In this document: positions 34,681 through 45,780 of the stretch, piece by piece
Position numbering within the stretch: position 1 is the first letter of the stretch
Layout of the letters: the number at the start of each line of letters is the position of its first letter
Source: Papaver somniferum
Lineage: Eukaryota; Streptophyta; Magnoliopsida; Ranunculales; Papaveraceae
NCBI RefSeq assembly: GCF_003573695.1
Contig: NC_039362.1
Location: forward strand, 4,128,929-4,192,928
Direction of reading: 5' to 3'
Length of the DNA stretch: 64,000 nucleotides
Translations under genes and position numbers: made by a program
Notes under the pieces: generated by a model
What the model was told of the DNA's origin: nothing
The model's database searches: none
What the model saw: only the letters and a program-made list of their open reading frames with translations

Positions 34681-36539
34681 TCAGCTCAATTCATCAATAG
34701 ACTCTAAAGTTAATCTAGACAAATGATCAGCAACCACATTCTCACAACCTTTCTTATCACGGATTTCGAGATCGAATTCCTGTAATAAGAGTATCCATCG
34801 AATAAGGCGAGCTTTAGCATCCTTCTTGGAAAGAAGATACTTCAAAGCCGCATGGTCTGTGTATATGATGATCTTAGACCCTATCAGATAAGATCTAAAC
34901 TTGTCTAATGCGAAAACGACGGCAAGCAATTCCTTCTCGGTAGTTGTAATTGAGTTGATCATTAAGGGTTTTGCTAGCATAGTATATCACTATGGTAGTC
35001 TATCAACTCGCTGTCCTAAAACAGCACCAACAGCATAATCAGAGGCATCACACATAAGTTCGAACGGAATTCCATGGGTGGTCGGACTATAGGGCGTGGT
35101 GAGAAGGGTTTTTAATTCCTCCCATGCCTTCACACAAGCAGCATCGAAATTGAAGGCAACATCTTTGGAGAGAAGACTGCACAGAGGTCTGGAGATTTTG
35201 CTAAATCTTTGATGAATCGCCGGTAAAAACCAGCATGACCTAAAATGATCTGATCCCTTCACAGAGGGTTGTGGTAATGTGATGAGGTCAACTTTAGCTT
35301 TATACTTCAATTCCTTTTTCTGAGATGATGTGTCCTAGAACTATTCCTGAATTCACCATAAAATGGCATTTTCCCAATTTAGAACAAGGTTCTTTTTTAC
35401 ATCTGGACATCACGAGGGCAAGATGCTTCAAACATTATCAAACGAGAACCAAAAACAGAGAAATCATCCATAAAGATCTCGAGAAAACTATCTATCATGT
35501 CAGAAAAAATGCTCATCATGCAACGCTGAAAAGTAGCAGGTGCATTACACAACCCGAAGGGCATACGTCTATAAGCAAACGTCCCAAATGGACACGTGAA
35601 TGTAGTTTTTTCCTGATCTTCGGAGCAATGTGAATTTGGTTATAACCGGAAAAGCCATCTAGAAAACAGTAGTGACTGTGTCCAGACACACGTTCTAGCA
35701 TTTGGTCAATGAAAGGGAGCGGGAAGTGATCCTTCCTTGTTACTGTGTTCAACTTCCTGTAGTCGATGCATACTCGCCATCCTGTGGTTGTACGAGTAGG
35801 GACTAATTCATTCTTGTCGTTCTGAACTACAGTAATGCCTGACTTCTTAGGCACAACTTGAATGGGACTAACCCATTTGCTATCGGGTATTGGGTATATG
35901 ATACCCGCATCAAGTAGTTTCAGGATCTCCTTTGACTACATCTCTCATGTTAGGATTAAGTCTCCTTTGCATTTCCCTAGATGGTTTGGCATTCTCTTCA
36001 AGGTTAATGTGGTGCATGCAAATGGTGGGACTAATTCCTTTGAGATCTGAGATGGTCCATCCTAAGGCCTCTTTGTGTTCCTTAAGTACTTCTAAAAGCT
36101 TACTTTCCTGTTCCGTGTCTAAACATGATGAAATAATGACAGGTAAAGTATCAGAAGAACCTAGGAATGCGTACTTCAACGTACTAGGCAATGTTTTCAA
36201 TTCAAGCTTGGGTGGCTCAACAATGGATGGAATAAGCTTGGAATCAGAGAGTAAGGGTGGTTCCACTTCATATTTCCTTTCAGTGACGTCCATTTGAGGT
36301 ACAGATTCGAGCAGAGATAGGACGTCACTACAGTATGCATCATCATAGGAATCTGAGTTAAAGTTCTCCATACATGCTTGAAAGGGGTCGACGGATAGAA
36401 TGTTAGTCAACGAATCTTGTATTAATCCTTCAATCATATTAACTTCATGCACATCATCATCATCAAGATTCACAGGTTGTTGACTAATATCGAACACATT
36501 CAATTCTACCGTCATGTTGCCAAAAGACAGTTTCAACAC
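34681..36539 (-). pseudogene. pol: Reverse transcriptase and RNase H of gypsy element (broken)
   Basis: RT fingers/palm: GWRVCIDYRKLNTVTRKDHF and CFLDGFSGYNQIHIAP (motif A Asp present), 35854-35516. The catalytic EIFMDDFSVFG lies at about 35460-35480 in another frame. The connection region with FELMCDASDYAVGAVLGQR spans 35310-34990. RNase H has [30 protein letters not shown] and VVADHLSRL, 34980-34681. The upstream segment 35910-36539 is the acidic linker between protease and RT, ending CMHHINLEENAKPSREMQRR. At least three frame changes separate these parts. Active-site residues themselves look conserved. Confidence 0.9.
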
Positions 36540-36681
36540 TCCATTACGACAATTAATGATGCGTTGGACGTAGCCAAGAAAGGACGTCCTAAGATGACAG
36601 GAATGTGACAGTCTGGGTTTTGTACAGGTTGAGTGTCTAAGACAATGAAGTCTACGGGAAAATAGAATTTGTCAACCTTGA

Positions 36682-36984
36682 TCAAAACGTCTTCGACCAC
36701 TCCACGAGGAATCTTGACAGATCGGTCTGCCAGTTGTAGAGTGATAGATGTTGCTTCAACTCCCCAAGACCTAACTGCTCATAAACAGAATATGGCAGTA
36801 GGTTAACACTTGCACCTAGGTCTAATAACGCTTTATTGACCGTGTGTTCTCCTATAGTGCAAGAAATTGTTGGACATCCTGGATCCCTAAACTTGGGTGG
36901 AGTTTTGTTCAGAATGATGGAACTCACCTGCTCAGCTAAGAAAGCACGTTTGTGCACATTGAGCTTGCGCTTTTGAGTACACAA
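36682..36984 (-). pseudogene. Aspartic protease region of gypsy element
   Basis: Frame with [36 protein letters not shown]. The catalytic loop is DLGAS rather than D(S/T)GA, the form usual in this plant gypsy group, so by itself not a defect. The flap/C-terminal part continues out of frame to about 36545 ([19 protein letters not shown]). It is preceded by a PPKFRDPGCP segment typical of this family. Confidence 0.85.
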
Positions 36985-37072
36985 GTCTTTGAGGAATTTG
37001 GCATAAGCAGGGATTTGCTGATTGCTTCAAGAAAAGGAATGTTGATTGACTCTCTTGAACAGATCTAACATC

Positions 37073-38682
37073 TCATTGTAATGGGTACTTTTCTGTTGAT
37101 AGATCAATCTTTGAGGAAATGGGGGCAACAGGAGAATGAGTTGGCAAAGGGACATTCACAGCAGTAGAATTGTCAGGCTTTCCAACTTGCTCAGATTCTT
37201 TGGTTTTCTGGGGTTGTGGAGACGGTGGAATTTGTATCAGATTCATTAGGTTCGCCCACGTTGTTCTCGATGACTTTACCACTTCGGAGGGTGGTAATGG
37301 CATGGATTGATCGGGTGAGGTTTCAGTGAGAGCCTGTTTGAAATATCCTCTTTGGATTTTGTTGGGGTTGGCTCGGAAGTTTACCCTTTTCTCTCTCACA
37401 TGGAACATTTGATCCATCTTTTGATCTAGATTTTTCTGACTTGCATCAACTCTGGAACATTCCTCTAGGGTGGATTCTCTTGTCGGTATTGTGTTGAGGA
37501 TTGATTGTTGTTGAGGGTTTCTAGGGATAACCTTGATTTTGATATCCCTGATTGTTTTGATAGCTCTGATTGGGTTGAGATGGTCCTCCTGAGTGGGCCT
37601 TTGGACCATGAAAAGTTGGGGTGGTTCCTCCATCCTGGATTGTAGGTCTGTGAATAAGGGTTATGCTCTGGTTTTTGAAACATGGCATGTGCCTGTTCAA
37701 GCCTAGATTCCTGGACTGCAAGCAAGGGACAATTTTGGAATTGATGGTTGGGATCGTTACAAGCGGCACATACAGACGAAGCGACATGTTCTCGGAGAGT
37801 AGTGGTGGAAGGTTTTGAATTTTTATGTAGTTCTAACTCTTCTAATCTCCTAACTATTGATGCCATGTTTGCTCTTCCCTCGAAATCTGCTTCAATCCTA
37901 AAAGCCTTCGCTTCGGATGTAGTCTTTCTGGGTTCACGGATGGATTCCCATTGTTGCGTCTTTTCAGCTACTTCAATCAAGAAGTCCCAAGACGCATCAG
38001 TAGTTTTGTCTACGAATAGACCATTACACATCGACTCAACCGTTGTTCGGGTGGACACATCTAGACCTTCATACAAAATTTGCACAAGTCTCCATTTTTC
38101 AAAACCATGATGGGGACATTGGAGCAATAATTCATTGAATCTCTCCAAGTATCTAGCTAAGGTCTCACCCTCTAATTGCACAAAGCTATTCAGACTTTGA
38201 CGAATTGTCGCAGTCTTGTGATTTGGGAAAAACTTTTTGAAAAACTCCTTTATGAGGTCATCCCATATCATGATGGATTGAGGCTGTAAAGCATAGAGCC
38301 AGGCCTTTGCCTTATCTTTCAGGGAGAAAGGAAAGAGCCTTAACTTTAGAGTTTCGTCAGACATTTGAGTGAAACGTAGAGTTCCGCAAATTTCCTCGAA
38401 TTCTCTCACGTGGTGGTACGGGTTTTCATTCTCAACACCTCTAAAAATAGGAAGCATCTGTATTGTGCTCGATTTCAGCTCATAATGGCCATTATCCTCA
38501 GGTAGCACAATACAAGAAGGTTGACGGGCTCTAGTTGGGTACATATAATCCTTGAGGGTACGGGGTTCTCCCATTGTTTCGGATTGATCTGGGATGTCTA
38601 CCTCAGAACTCAAAATTTCGATAGGTTCTTCTTGATTAATTCTAACAAGTCTGTTTGTTTGGTCTCTATAGGTCACAATCAT
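37073..38682 (-). pseudogene. gag: Gag polyprotein of gypsy element
   Basis: The ORF starting at 38682 (MIVTYRDQTNRLVRINQEEP) runs 405 codons. The capsid region has YHHVREFEEICGTLRFTQ, LKDKAKAWLYAL, IKEFFKKFFPNHKT and FVQLEGETLARYLERFNEL. The zinc knuckle CAACNDPNHQFQNCP (C-x2-C-x4-H-x4-C) is intact near residue 310 and would bind element RNA. The frame then shifts near 37600 to a Pro/Gln-rich segment ending at 37073. Of the element's frames this is the least damaged. Confidence 0.92.
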
Positions 38683-38689
38683 GTCCTTG

Positions 38690-39706
38690 TAGGTACCTCA
38701 ACTATCATGTTGGTCAGACAGAGCAATCGGAAACAATTTGGCCCACAAGGGTTACGAAGATTTGGTTTTGAATGGGTGTTGGACTAACAAGGGATTTTGG
38801 TTTTTTGGTTTAAAATTGGGCTTTGGAAAAAATTTTGAACTAAACCTAGCATAAATTAGCACAACCCATAAAAGAAAATAAAAACAATAATAATAACTAA
38901 GACAAGCCCATAAAAGAAAATGAAAAAGAAAAAGAAAAAATAAAAGAAAAATAAAGACAAAAAATAATTACAGTCCCAAAGAAAAAAGAAAAAGAAAAAG
39001 AAAATAAAGGAAAAAATAAAAATTATTACAATCCCAACTAAATAATTAAATTAATTATTACAAGCCCGAATTTGAATTTAAATGAGGCCCAAGTGGGTTA
39101 ACTCATGGGTTAGGCTTACTTGATTTTTGGAGGGAAGCCCAAAAATAGGCTTTTGGTCCCCTTTTAGTTGCACAGCCCAGTTGGGCTTTAGGATCGTCCT
39201 TAGCAGCTCACGCTCAAGCCCAGCAACAACAGGTGGAACAGAGCCTAGCAGCAGCAGCAACGAAGCCCAGCTCACAGAAGACCACGATCCCAGCAACAGA
39301 AGAAGGCAGAGCCCAGCAGCACTCGGCAAGCCCAGTTCAGTTGAAGTTGGTGAAGCCCAGTTCAGAGAAGTACAAGCCCACCAGTAGAAGGCAGAGCCCA
39401 GCAGCTTCAGTTGGCAGCCCAGTTGCTTTGGCTTGGCAGCAGCAGGCTTGGTTCACCAGCTCCAGCAATAGCAGCAGCAGCAGCAACTCAGTACAGCAAC
39501 AGCAACAACAAAAATACAGCACAACTCCAGCAACAGAAGCTGCACCAGGGTCAGGCAGCTTCTCCTAGCACCAGCTCCAACAGCACCTGCAAGTGAACAA
39601 GATTGCAATGATCTCAGACAACTTCAAGCACAGCAAGGCCACAACAGCTTCAAGCACAACAAGGCCACAGAACATCAATGAAAACTTCAAAAATATGGCA
39701 GCCAGC
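38690..39706. other. 5' leader of gypsy element
   Basis: Untranslated region between primer site and gag on the minus strand. It contains A/G-rich tracts (38880-39040, plus strand) and a CAGCAG/CAACAG-rich part (39230-39600). Frames across the latter are low-complexity Gln/Ser artefacts. Confidence 0.7.
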
Positions 39707-39724
39707 TCCCCGGCAGCGGCGCCA
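39707..39724 (-). other. Primer-binding site of gypsy element (tRNA-Asp type)
   Basis: Minus strand TGGCGCCGCTGCCGGGGA, six bases from the end of the 5' LTR. It closely matches the TGGCGCCGTTGCCGGGGA site used by Athila-type elements (complement of the tRNA-Asp 3' end), with one difference. Confidence 0.85.
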
Positions 39725-39730
39725 AAAACT

Positions 39731-41610
39731 TGGTGTGGAATGAAAAACACAAAAACACTTGCAAGTATACAAGGCCAAGCTTTATAGTATAGGGATGAGT
39801 AGGGGTTAGTCCACAGGGAGTGGGAGCATACAAGAAGTTTTCCTAAGCTAGCAAATGATGTAAAACAAGATGCAAGATCACAATGTTATAGTGGCAGTGA
39901 AACAAAGAGGGCAAATGGCATGAACCAAGGCTGTGAGCCAAGGGCAGGGGTGAGTTTGTGCACTGACTTCAGTGCACACAGCTTCAAAATGCAAGAAAAA
40001 CAGGCAAAACAGGCAAGGAAATAAACTGAACTGAATTTAAGTGACTGTAAAAGGGATTGTGGCTAAGCTAAGGGCTTAGAATCCACCTTTGTGTCCTAGC
40101 CAAGCAGTGTGATCCTAGGTTGAGTTGAAAATCCTATGCATACATCTAGAATGGGAGGAAAACTAATTTGCTCCCTAGTTTGCCCCTAGCATTGACTGTC
40201 TTTTGACAGAACAATCAATCACAGGCACTATGAGCATTAATCTCTTCCCATTGCTCAATCAAAACATACATCCGGATAACTATCCTAGCAATTCACCATT
40301 TGACAATGCACTAGGATTCATCTGAGCCTCAGCCTAATGCAGTTTAACTCATGCTAAACATGTAACTAGCAATAACATTCATTGAGTATGATAATTCAAG
40401 CAACATTCAACATTCAAGATAATTGAAAACAACATGCACACATTCACTGTTAATTGCATAAGAAGAACTGAAATTGGAATTGCAATGAAAACAGAACAAA
40501 ATGTTTTTCTGGCTAGTCCAGAGATACCTATTGATGCCCCCCTCACACAAAACATTACAAATTTATACTCCCCATATCAGAATTAGGGTTCCAACCCCTT
40601 TTCCCCAAAAACAGAAAATTAGGTAAAATTGATTTACCTAATGTGTTGAGATACTCACTCCATCTCGTCAACCCACTCTCCAATTACTTCTCCTCGTTCA
40701 TATCATGCTCCAATTGTTGCTTTAACATCACTTATATCCCCAATTTCTCACCTAGGGTTTCAGTGAGAAGAAAGATGAGAAATTGGAGAAATTAGTGGTT
40801 GATAAAGAGATAGGACGTGATGGTAATGATGGGTTTAGGTTTAGGGTTGGTTTGGTGGCGTAGGGAGTGGTGGTGGCGAGGTCAGAGCAGGTGGAGAAGG
40901 TGGTGGTGGTTCTGCACAGGGTATGGAGGAGGAGATGTCGATGGAAGAAGGGGAAGGGGATGTTTGGTATGGGTATAGGTATCGGGTGCTCGGGTGTTGG
41001 GCGGTTGTAGCAAATTGGATGAACAGCGAGGATGAGCCGTGGGATGTGGAGATGATGGATCGATCTAACGGCTAAAAGTGAAGAGGCTGGCAGCGACCGT
41101 TGGATGCAGATATACAACGAAACTAACGGTGCCAGATGGAGTTAGGTGTTGTAGTGTTAGACAGGAGCTTCCGATTTCGATGAACGACGATGAAGCGACC
41201 ATTGGATGATGAGATGGATCCAATCCGACGGCTGAAGATGGAGGCGGGTTTGGATATTGGAAATGGGTTTGGGTGAGGGTTTTGGGCCTTGGGTATGCCA
41301 AGCCCATATCTTCTTTAAGAACAATTCTTCCTTCTTGAGCCCATTCCTAGCTTTTTGGACGTGCGCTCCATTCTTTGCGGCTTCCTTGCGTAATTTCTTC
41401 CGGCTTTTCACTACTTTTCTGCTCTATTCCGCTCCGCAATTCATCCAAACTTTATTTATTACCTAAAAATATAAAATTAAGTAAGAAAAATATTTATTCT
41501 TGAAAACAATGAAAATACAGAATATGGGATAAAATGTAGAATTAATGCACAAAAGATGAGTTAAATGCCAACAAAAAGGGATAAATATATGCAATATTTG
41601 GCACTCATCA
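39731..41610 (-). repeat. 5' LTR of gypsy element
   Basis: 1880 bp, TGGTGTGGAATG to GCACTCATCA, nearly identical to 30010-31854 apart from small indels. Confidence 0.95.
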
Positions 41611-41664
41611 TTAAGATAATTTTCAGAATTATAAAGGTTGTTTAGATGATTTTTTGGATCATGG

Positions 41665-42180
41665 TTCGGCGAAACAGGTTGAGGTTCGGCTCACATCTAT
41701 GAGCCGAATCTATTGATTGATGAACGGTTCGGCTCACTGAATCTGTTTACTGCATGCGCCGAACCTATAATTTTCAATTCCAACCCTTTTGCTAAACACT
41801 AGTTTGACTTATATGAAAGTTTCATAGTAAGCCGAACAACATCCTGAATAGCTCGGAAAAAAAATAATTACTGGTTCGGCTTATATTTCGAAAATCGTAT
41901 GAGCCGAACATCAATTTGTTATTTTTTGGGTTAAAATATTGTTATTGGTTCCGCACATATTGAGAATACCGTAATAGGCGAACCTCGTACATGTGCTAGG
42001 TTCGGTACATATTATGATTATCGAATACGCCGAACCCCTATGCATCTCTATCTGTGACTAGGTCTGGCTTGAAATTTCATGAAATTTCATGCGGAACTGT
42101 GCATATACACTTACAGGAAGCTTTTGTGAAGAACAGTTCGGCTAAAAACGCAACTCAATTTTGAGCCGAACCCAACACTG
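41665..42180. repeat. Palindrome array TTCGGCTCA-n-TGAGCCGAA (element C)
   Basis: Pairs such as gttcggctcacatctatgag followed by ccgaatc, and ggttcggcttat...atgagccgaaca, recur every 60-90 bp with degenerate members (ttccgcacat, gtaataggcgaacc). Same kind of arrangement as the GTGTAACT arrays, different sequence. Confidence 0.8.
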
Positions 42181-42840
42181 TAACCGTCATTTAATCGATG
42201 AAAAACAGCAAATAAGAAATTGGGTTTGTAAAACTTGCTTTCTTATCCTCATTTCCGGAGTTGGAGATGCAGTTGGTTCAATATCTGGTTCAATTGGTGG
42301 TTGATTTTCAGTTTCTACACCTTCATCTTCAATTGGTTCTTCTTCTTCAATTGATGGATTAAAAGACGATTTGGTTTGCCTAGTCCCTGCTTTTCTTTGT
42401 GCGAGTCATTATTTGGTGGAGTTTAATCGACGATCAAATTTTTACGAATCGACAAGTAATCACAATGATGAATTTTTTTTTCGCGGGAGGGGGAAGAGTT
42501 CGGCTAGAGGAGGAGGAAGAAGAAGAGATGGTAAAGGAAACTGATTTTGATTTTTTAGAAAACTGATTTTAGATTTTTGTATTAAGGGTATATAGATAGT
42601 TGAACTACCCATAGGACATCCTTTATAAGGTCACCCAAGATGGGCCTATTGTTTTGTATGCCTAGAAAGATTTAGGTATGCCCAAAATCAGGGTTCAATA
42701 ATGTTCTTAATTTGGGGCTTGACAATATATAAAAGGGCATGAATGTCTTTTAATAACTCGGGACCTAGATTTAAACTTCTTTTAATTAAGGACCTCATAT
42801 TATGGGTTATCCATGGATTGAACCTTAGCCTAATTTTCCC

Positions 42841-43500
42841 ATTTGAAAAGTATTAGTGTAGTACTAATTCAAGTGATTAATTTTATTTTATTTCTTGAAG
42901 AGCTTTCTTGAGTACTGTCCAGGTTTTACCTAAGTCAAATTAGTCCTAAACATGAAAAGTGCAACGATTTTTGACAAAGTTGCGGTACATTTTCGTGGCT
43001 TGATCTTTACAAGTAGAGAACAAGAATTAGTATTATGCTTCCAAGTCGTACTCCATTTTCCATCATAATGCAATAATACAAGAAGAGCTTTGTCTTATAC
43101 ATTACTAGTTTCCAAATACAAAACCAGTCATAAAAATTCAAAGTGACCAAATTTGTGGTACAAAAATCCACGTAAATGTTGGGATCCATTAAAACTCCAC
43201 CGTAAATAAAATTGATACAAAAATCCCGAATTTTTAAAAATTGATACAAAAACCCCAATTTTAAATGTTGGTTTCATCAAATTTTATTTTGGTTTCATCA
43301 TAAAATTTGATGAGACCAACATTTAAATTTAGGGTTTTTGTGTTAATTTTGTTTCGATGGGGTTTTTGTGTTACTTTTGTTTTGATGGGTTTTTTGCGGA
43401 AGGATGGTGACACCTCTGAAGTTATAACTCGCGGACCGTTCCTAATACAGTAGAGGTCATAATAATGTGACTTTATGTTTGTTTAATTACCCTACGGTGC
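42841..43500. other. Interior of the outer hAT element, no gene recognised
   Basis: AT-rich sequence with a small inverted pair around tttaaatgttggtttcatca and tgatgagaccaacatttaaa (43260-43330). No coding frame. Confidence 0.5.
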
Positions 43501-43843
43501 GGATGAATCCGCGGATTTCAAAATCCAACCGCAACCAAATCGTTAAAAGTGCGGATTTAAGAATCTCACCCGTATCCGGCTCATAAATCTTGCGGATTGA
43601 GTTTCACTCGTGATTTTACGGACGGATACGGATGAAGTCCGCGGTTCCGGACTTTTTGCTCACCCCTACCTAGGTGTTATAACATGGACATTCCATTCCC
43701 AGACCCTATCCCACATGCCCAAATCCATTTCGACAAACCGTAACCCTTATATTAAAGTTACTCGTCATTTTATCCTTCTTTTCTTTCTAGGGTTTTATCG
43801 CAGAAGAGAAAAGAGAGCCGACAACTCTTGGTTCCACACCAGA

Positions 43844-43868
43844 AGCAGCAGCAGCAGCAGCAGCAGCA
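43844..43868 (+). repeat. (CAG)8 microsatellite in the eL39 5' UTR
   Basis: Uninterrupted CAG/AGC triplets end three bases before the start codon of eL39. Confidence 0.9.
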
Positions 43869-43871
43869 AAA

Positions 43872-44216
43872 ATGGTGAATCTCTCTATCTTTCGATTTCG
43901 ATTAGGGTTTTGTTTGATTAGCAGTTTCGATTTCATCTAAGTCTGATCTATGTCTGTAGCCTTCCCACAAGTCATTCATGATTAAGAAGAAACTGGCGAA
44001 GAAGATGAGGCAGAACAGGCCTATCCCTCACTGGATTAGGATGAGGACTGACAACACTATCAGGTATAAATCCTTTGATTTTTCTTCTCTGATTTTACAT
44101 TTCAAGTTTGCTTGATTCGTTTTTCATATGGTTCTTATTATTTGGTTTTTGTGTAAATTGCTATTAGGTACAACGCAAAGCGCAGACACTGGCGCAGAAC
44201 CAAGCTTGGATTCTAG
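43872..44216 (+). CDS. RPL39: Cytosolic 60S ribosomal protein eL39 (L39), three exons
   Basis: Coding exons are 43872-43874 (the ATG alone), 43960-44063 and 44168-44216 (stop TAG at 44214). Introns are 85 and 104 bp with GT...AG ends. The joined frame is exactly 51 codons, the standard eL39 length. Exon 2 encodes [20 protein letters not shown] and [15 protein letters not shown]; exon 3 encodes [15 protein letters not shown]. eL39 is a small, highly basic protein lining the nascent-peptide exit tunnel of the large subunit. No defects are visible. A TTAGGGTTT telo-box-like motif, common near plant ribosomal-protein promoters, lies in intron 1 (43902-43910), and a TAGGGTTTT near 43788 in the leader. 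The nearest transposon end is 204 bp upstream of the ATG, so the promoter is short or includes hAT sequence. Confidence 0.97.
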
Positions 44217-44261
44217 ATGGATGGGTTGTTTGTTGATGATTAGAGCTTGTTTACGGTTATT

Positions 44262-45780
44262 TCTTAGACATGTTTTTGTTTCTCAGTTCAAGTACAAGTA
44301 TGGTATAGTCTCAGGATTTCGGTTTTGTTTTAGAGATATCAAATGTGTTCTTTAATTACTACGTCTAAAGTTTCGACTAATTATACTTTGAGCACCACTT
44401 GTTATACATTGCCATTCTTAATACAGTTTTCTGAGATTATTATTATTATTTTTAGTGTTGAAGAATAGATTTTGAGTAACTGTATGATTTATGGTTTAGC
44501 TTTGCAGTTTATGTTGATGTGAGTAAGCTGTATGAATGATCATCTAGGGTTTATCTGATTCTTAGTTTATGTTTGTGTGAAGAAGCTGTAGGGGAATGAT
44601 CATTGTAACTGGGGAATGAACTGAGTGACTTGAAAGCTAGGTTAAGTTGACACGGAGAATTGAAACCTCAAATCAAGTTGAAGTATAGAAACTTGAAAAT
44701 GATTTTAGGGGTATGAGCATCTGGTCCTTCTGTTCTGTTCCTTTGCTTGCTTTCAACTACTAATAAAGAACAGGACTCTGAACGTTAGGCCTAAGTGGAC
44801 ATGAAGAATTGAAACTGCAAATTGAGTGTAAGTATAGAAACTTGCAAACAACTTTAGGGGGTATTAGCAACTGGTCCAGTTTTGTTCCTTTTGCTTACAT
44901 TCGATTTGAGTACATGGAGTGCACTTTGCAGTTTGCCCCTCACAATTAGTTATATCATCTTGGTCTCTAGCTTTATGATTTTGATCTAGCAGTTTTGATT
45001 ATTGCCTAATATTCCGTTATAGTGCCTGAGGACACTCATACATTCTCATCATTTAGCAAATGTATAGTACATCAGTGGATATCTTAGATTTGAGGCACAT
45101 GAGGCAAATGTCATGAAATTTTCTTGAGTCAAGAATTCATCATACCCTGCTTGTTTTCGATTTTTTCTTAGACCTGTTTTTGTTTCTCAGTTTAATTAAA
45201 AAGATGTTATAATCTCAAGATTTTAGTTTTGACTTAGAGATACCAATTGTGTTCCAAATACTTCTAAAGTTCGATCAATCAGATTTTGAGCACTTCTTGT
45301 TATCCTGTGATTATTTATAGAGTTGACAAATGGATATCGACTATTGAGTAATTCTATGATATAGGGTAAATCTGATCCTGAAGTTGAAATCTGGATATTG
45401 ACTATTGAGTAACTCATCTGATTCTGAAGTTTAGCTTTATGTGAATATAGGGTTTGTCTGATTCTGAAGTTTAGCTGCATGCCAGCCAGTTGACAGGAAT
45501 TGAAATCTCAAATCAAGTTGAAGTATATAAATTTGGGTATCATCTGGTCCATGTGTTCTGTTCCATTTCTTATTCTTGAATAGTATACATGACAACTGCT
45601 AGGTCTCTAGCATTATCATTTGGATTGTTGACTAAGATTCCGTTATAGAGCTTGAGGACATTCATAGGTTCTTCATCATTTAGTAGATGTCAGATGTGTA
45701 GTAGCATCAGTAGATATCTTAGGTTTGTGGCACTACGTTATGAAATGTTCTTGTTTTAATCAATGCCTGGGTTTGGATAT
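44262..45780. repeat. Diverged tandem duplication downstream of eL39
   Basis: Unit 1 from about 44262 and unit 2 from about 45165 share long matches: tttgtttctcagtt, taatctcaagattttagttt, gagcacttcttgttat, gaattgaaatctcaaatcaa, attccgttatag. The period is about 900 bp, shortened by a deletion in unit 2. Part of the same sequence recurs at 46740-47060 and 51823-51920. No coding potential. It begins just past the eL39 stop, so it includes the likely 3' UTR. Confidence 0.75.

Larger units (their letters stand above)
30010..41610 (-). mobile_element. Complete Ty3/gypsy LTR retrotransposon (11.6 kb), coding region decayed
   Basis: The perfect 5-bp duplication ttaag (30005-30009, 41611-41615) flanks LTRs of about 1.85 kb. 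On the minus strand: 5' LTR (right), primer site matching tRNA-Asp type TGGCGCC...GGGGA, a long leader, gag, protease, RT, RNase H, integrase, a 1.5-kb non-coding 3' region, polypurine tract, 3' LTR (left). The primer site, the DLGAS protease and the FMDD RT are usual in Athila-type plant elements, but I place it only as Ty3/gypsy with confidence. The LTRs are very similar, so insertion is fairly recent, yet the pol genes carry several breaks. Confidence 0.95.
29831..42696. mobile_element. DNA transposon C with 41-bp terminal inverted repeats (about 1.26 kb without the nested gypsy)
   Basis: The left end 29831-29871 and right end 42656-42696 match as inverted repeats (GAACCCTGATTTTGGGCATA start, then about 4 mismatches over 41 bp). 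It splits the 3' part of element A. The superfamily is not settled: the flanks show no clear duplication. The right arm reads as a leader-like region on the minus strand (near 42560-42240), with a frame containing EEEEPIEDEGVETENQPP; the centre is an array of TTCGGCTCA palindromes. The gypsy element 30010-41610 sits inside with a perfect 5-bp duplication. Confidence 0.85.
13276..42840 (+). mobile_element. Mutator-like non-autonomous element A (split by copia and element C)
   Basis: The start GTGAAAAATACTAGAACC and the end CTTAGCCTAATTTTCCC match those of element B (23285-27703), which has an exact 9-bp duplication. The flanks here, tatgtaaaa and atttgaaaa, agree at only 5 of 9 positions, so the copy is older or altered. 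Left part 13276-17251: AT-rich terminal region, CT-rich leader with AGGGTTT at about 13520-13570, then exon-like blocks and palindrome arrays. Right part 29113-29830 and 42697-42840: more arrays and the common 3' terminal sequence (GGACCTAGATTTAAACTTC, ATTATGGGTTATCCATGG). It is interrupted by copia (17252-29112) and by element C (29831-42696). Confidence 0.7.
12915..43668. mobile_element. Outermost hAT-type element of a 30.8-kb nest (both ends)
   Basis: The left end TAGGGGTGTGCAACGGACGG and the right end, whose reverse complement is TAGGGGTGAGCAAAAAGTCC, form a short imperfect TIR. The flanking 8-mers actaggtg (12907-12914) and cctaggtg (43669-43676) differ at one base. Both subterminal regions share motifs typical of one hAT family: CCGCGGATTT, AAAATCCAACCG and several (T/G)CGGAT units. 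The visible element sequence is only about 360 bp on the left and 830 bp on the right; the rest is nested insertions. No transposase is left. That both ends belong to one element is inferred from the duplication and the shared motifs. Confidence 0.75.

Noticed and set aside
39230..39600. Gln/Ser-rich frames on both strands in the gypsy leader
   Set aside because: They are produced by CAGCAG/CAACAG low complexity in an untranslated leader, with no protein-like pattern.
41665..42180. CRISPR-like array (repeats with spacers)
   Set aside because: The repeats are imperfect palindromes with variable spacing in a plant nuclear transposon, with no cas genes or uniform spacer length. The same holds for the GTGTAACT arrays.
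43610..43921. 103-codon frame spanning the hAT end and the eL39 leader
   Set aside because: It crosses a transposon boundary, the CAG repeat and intron 1; the spliced eL39 frame explains the region.
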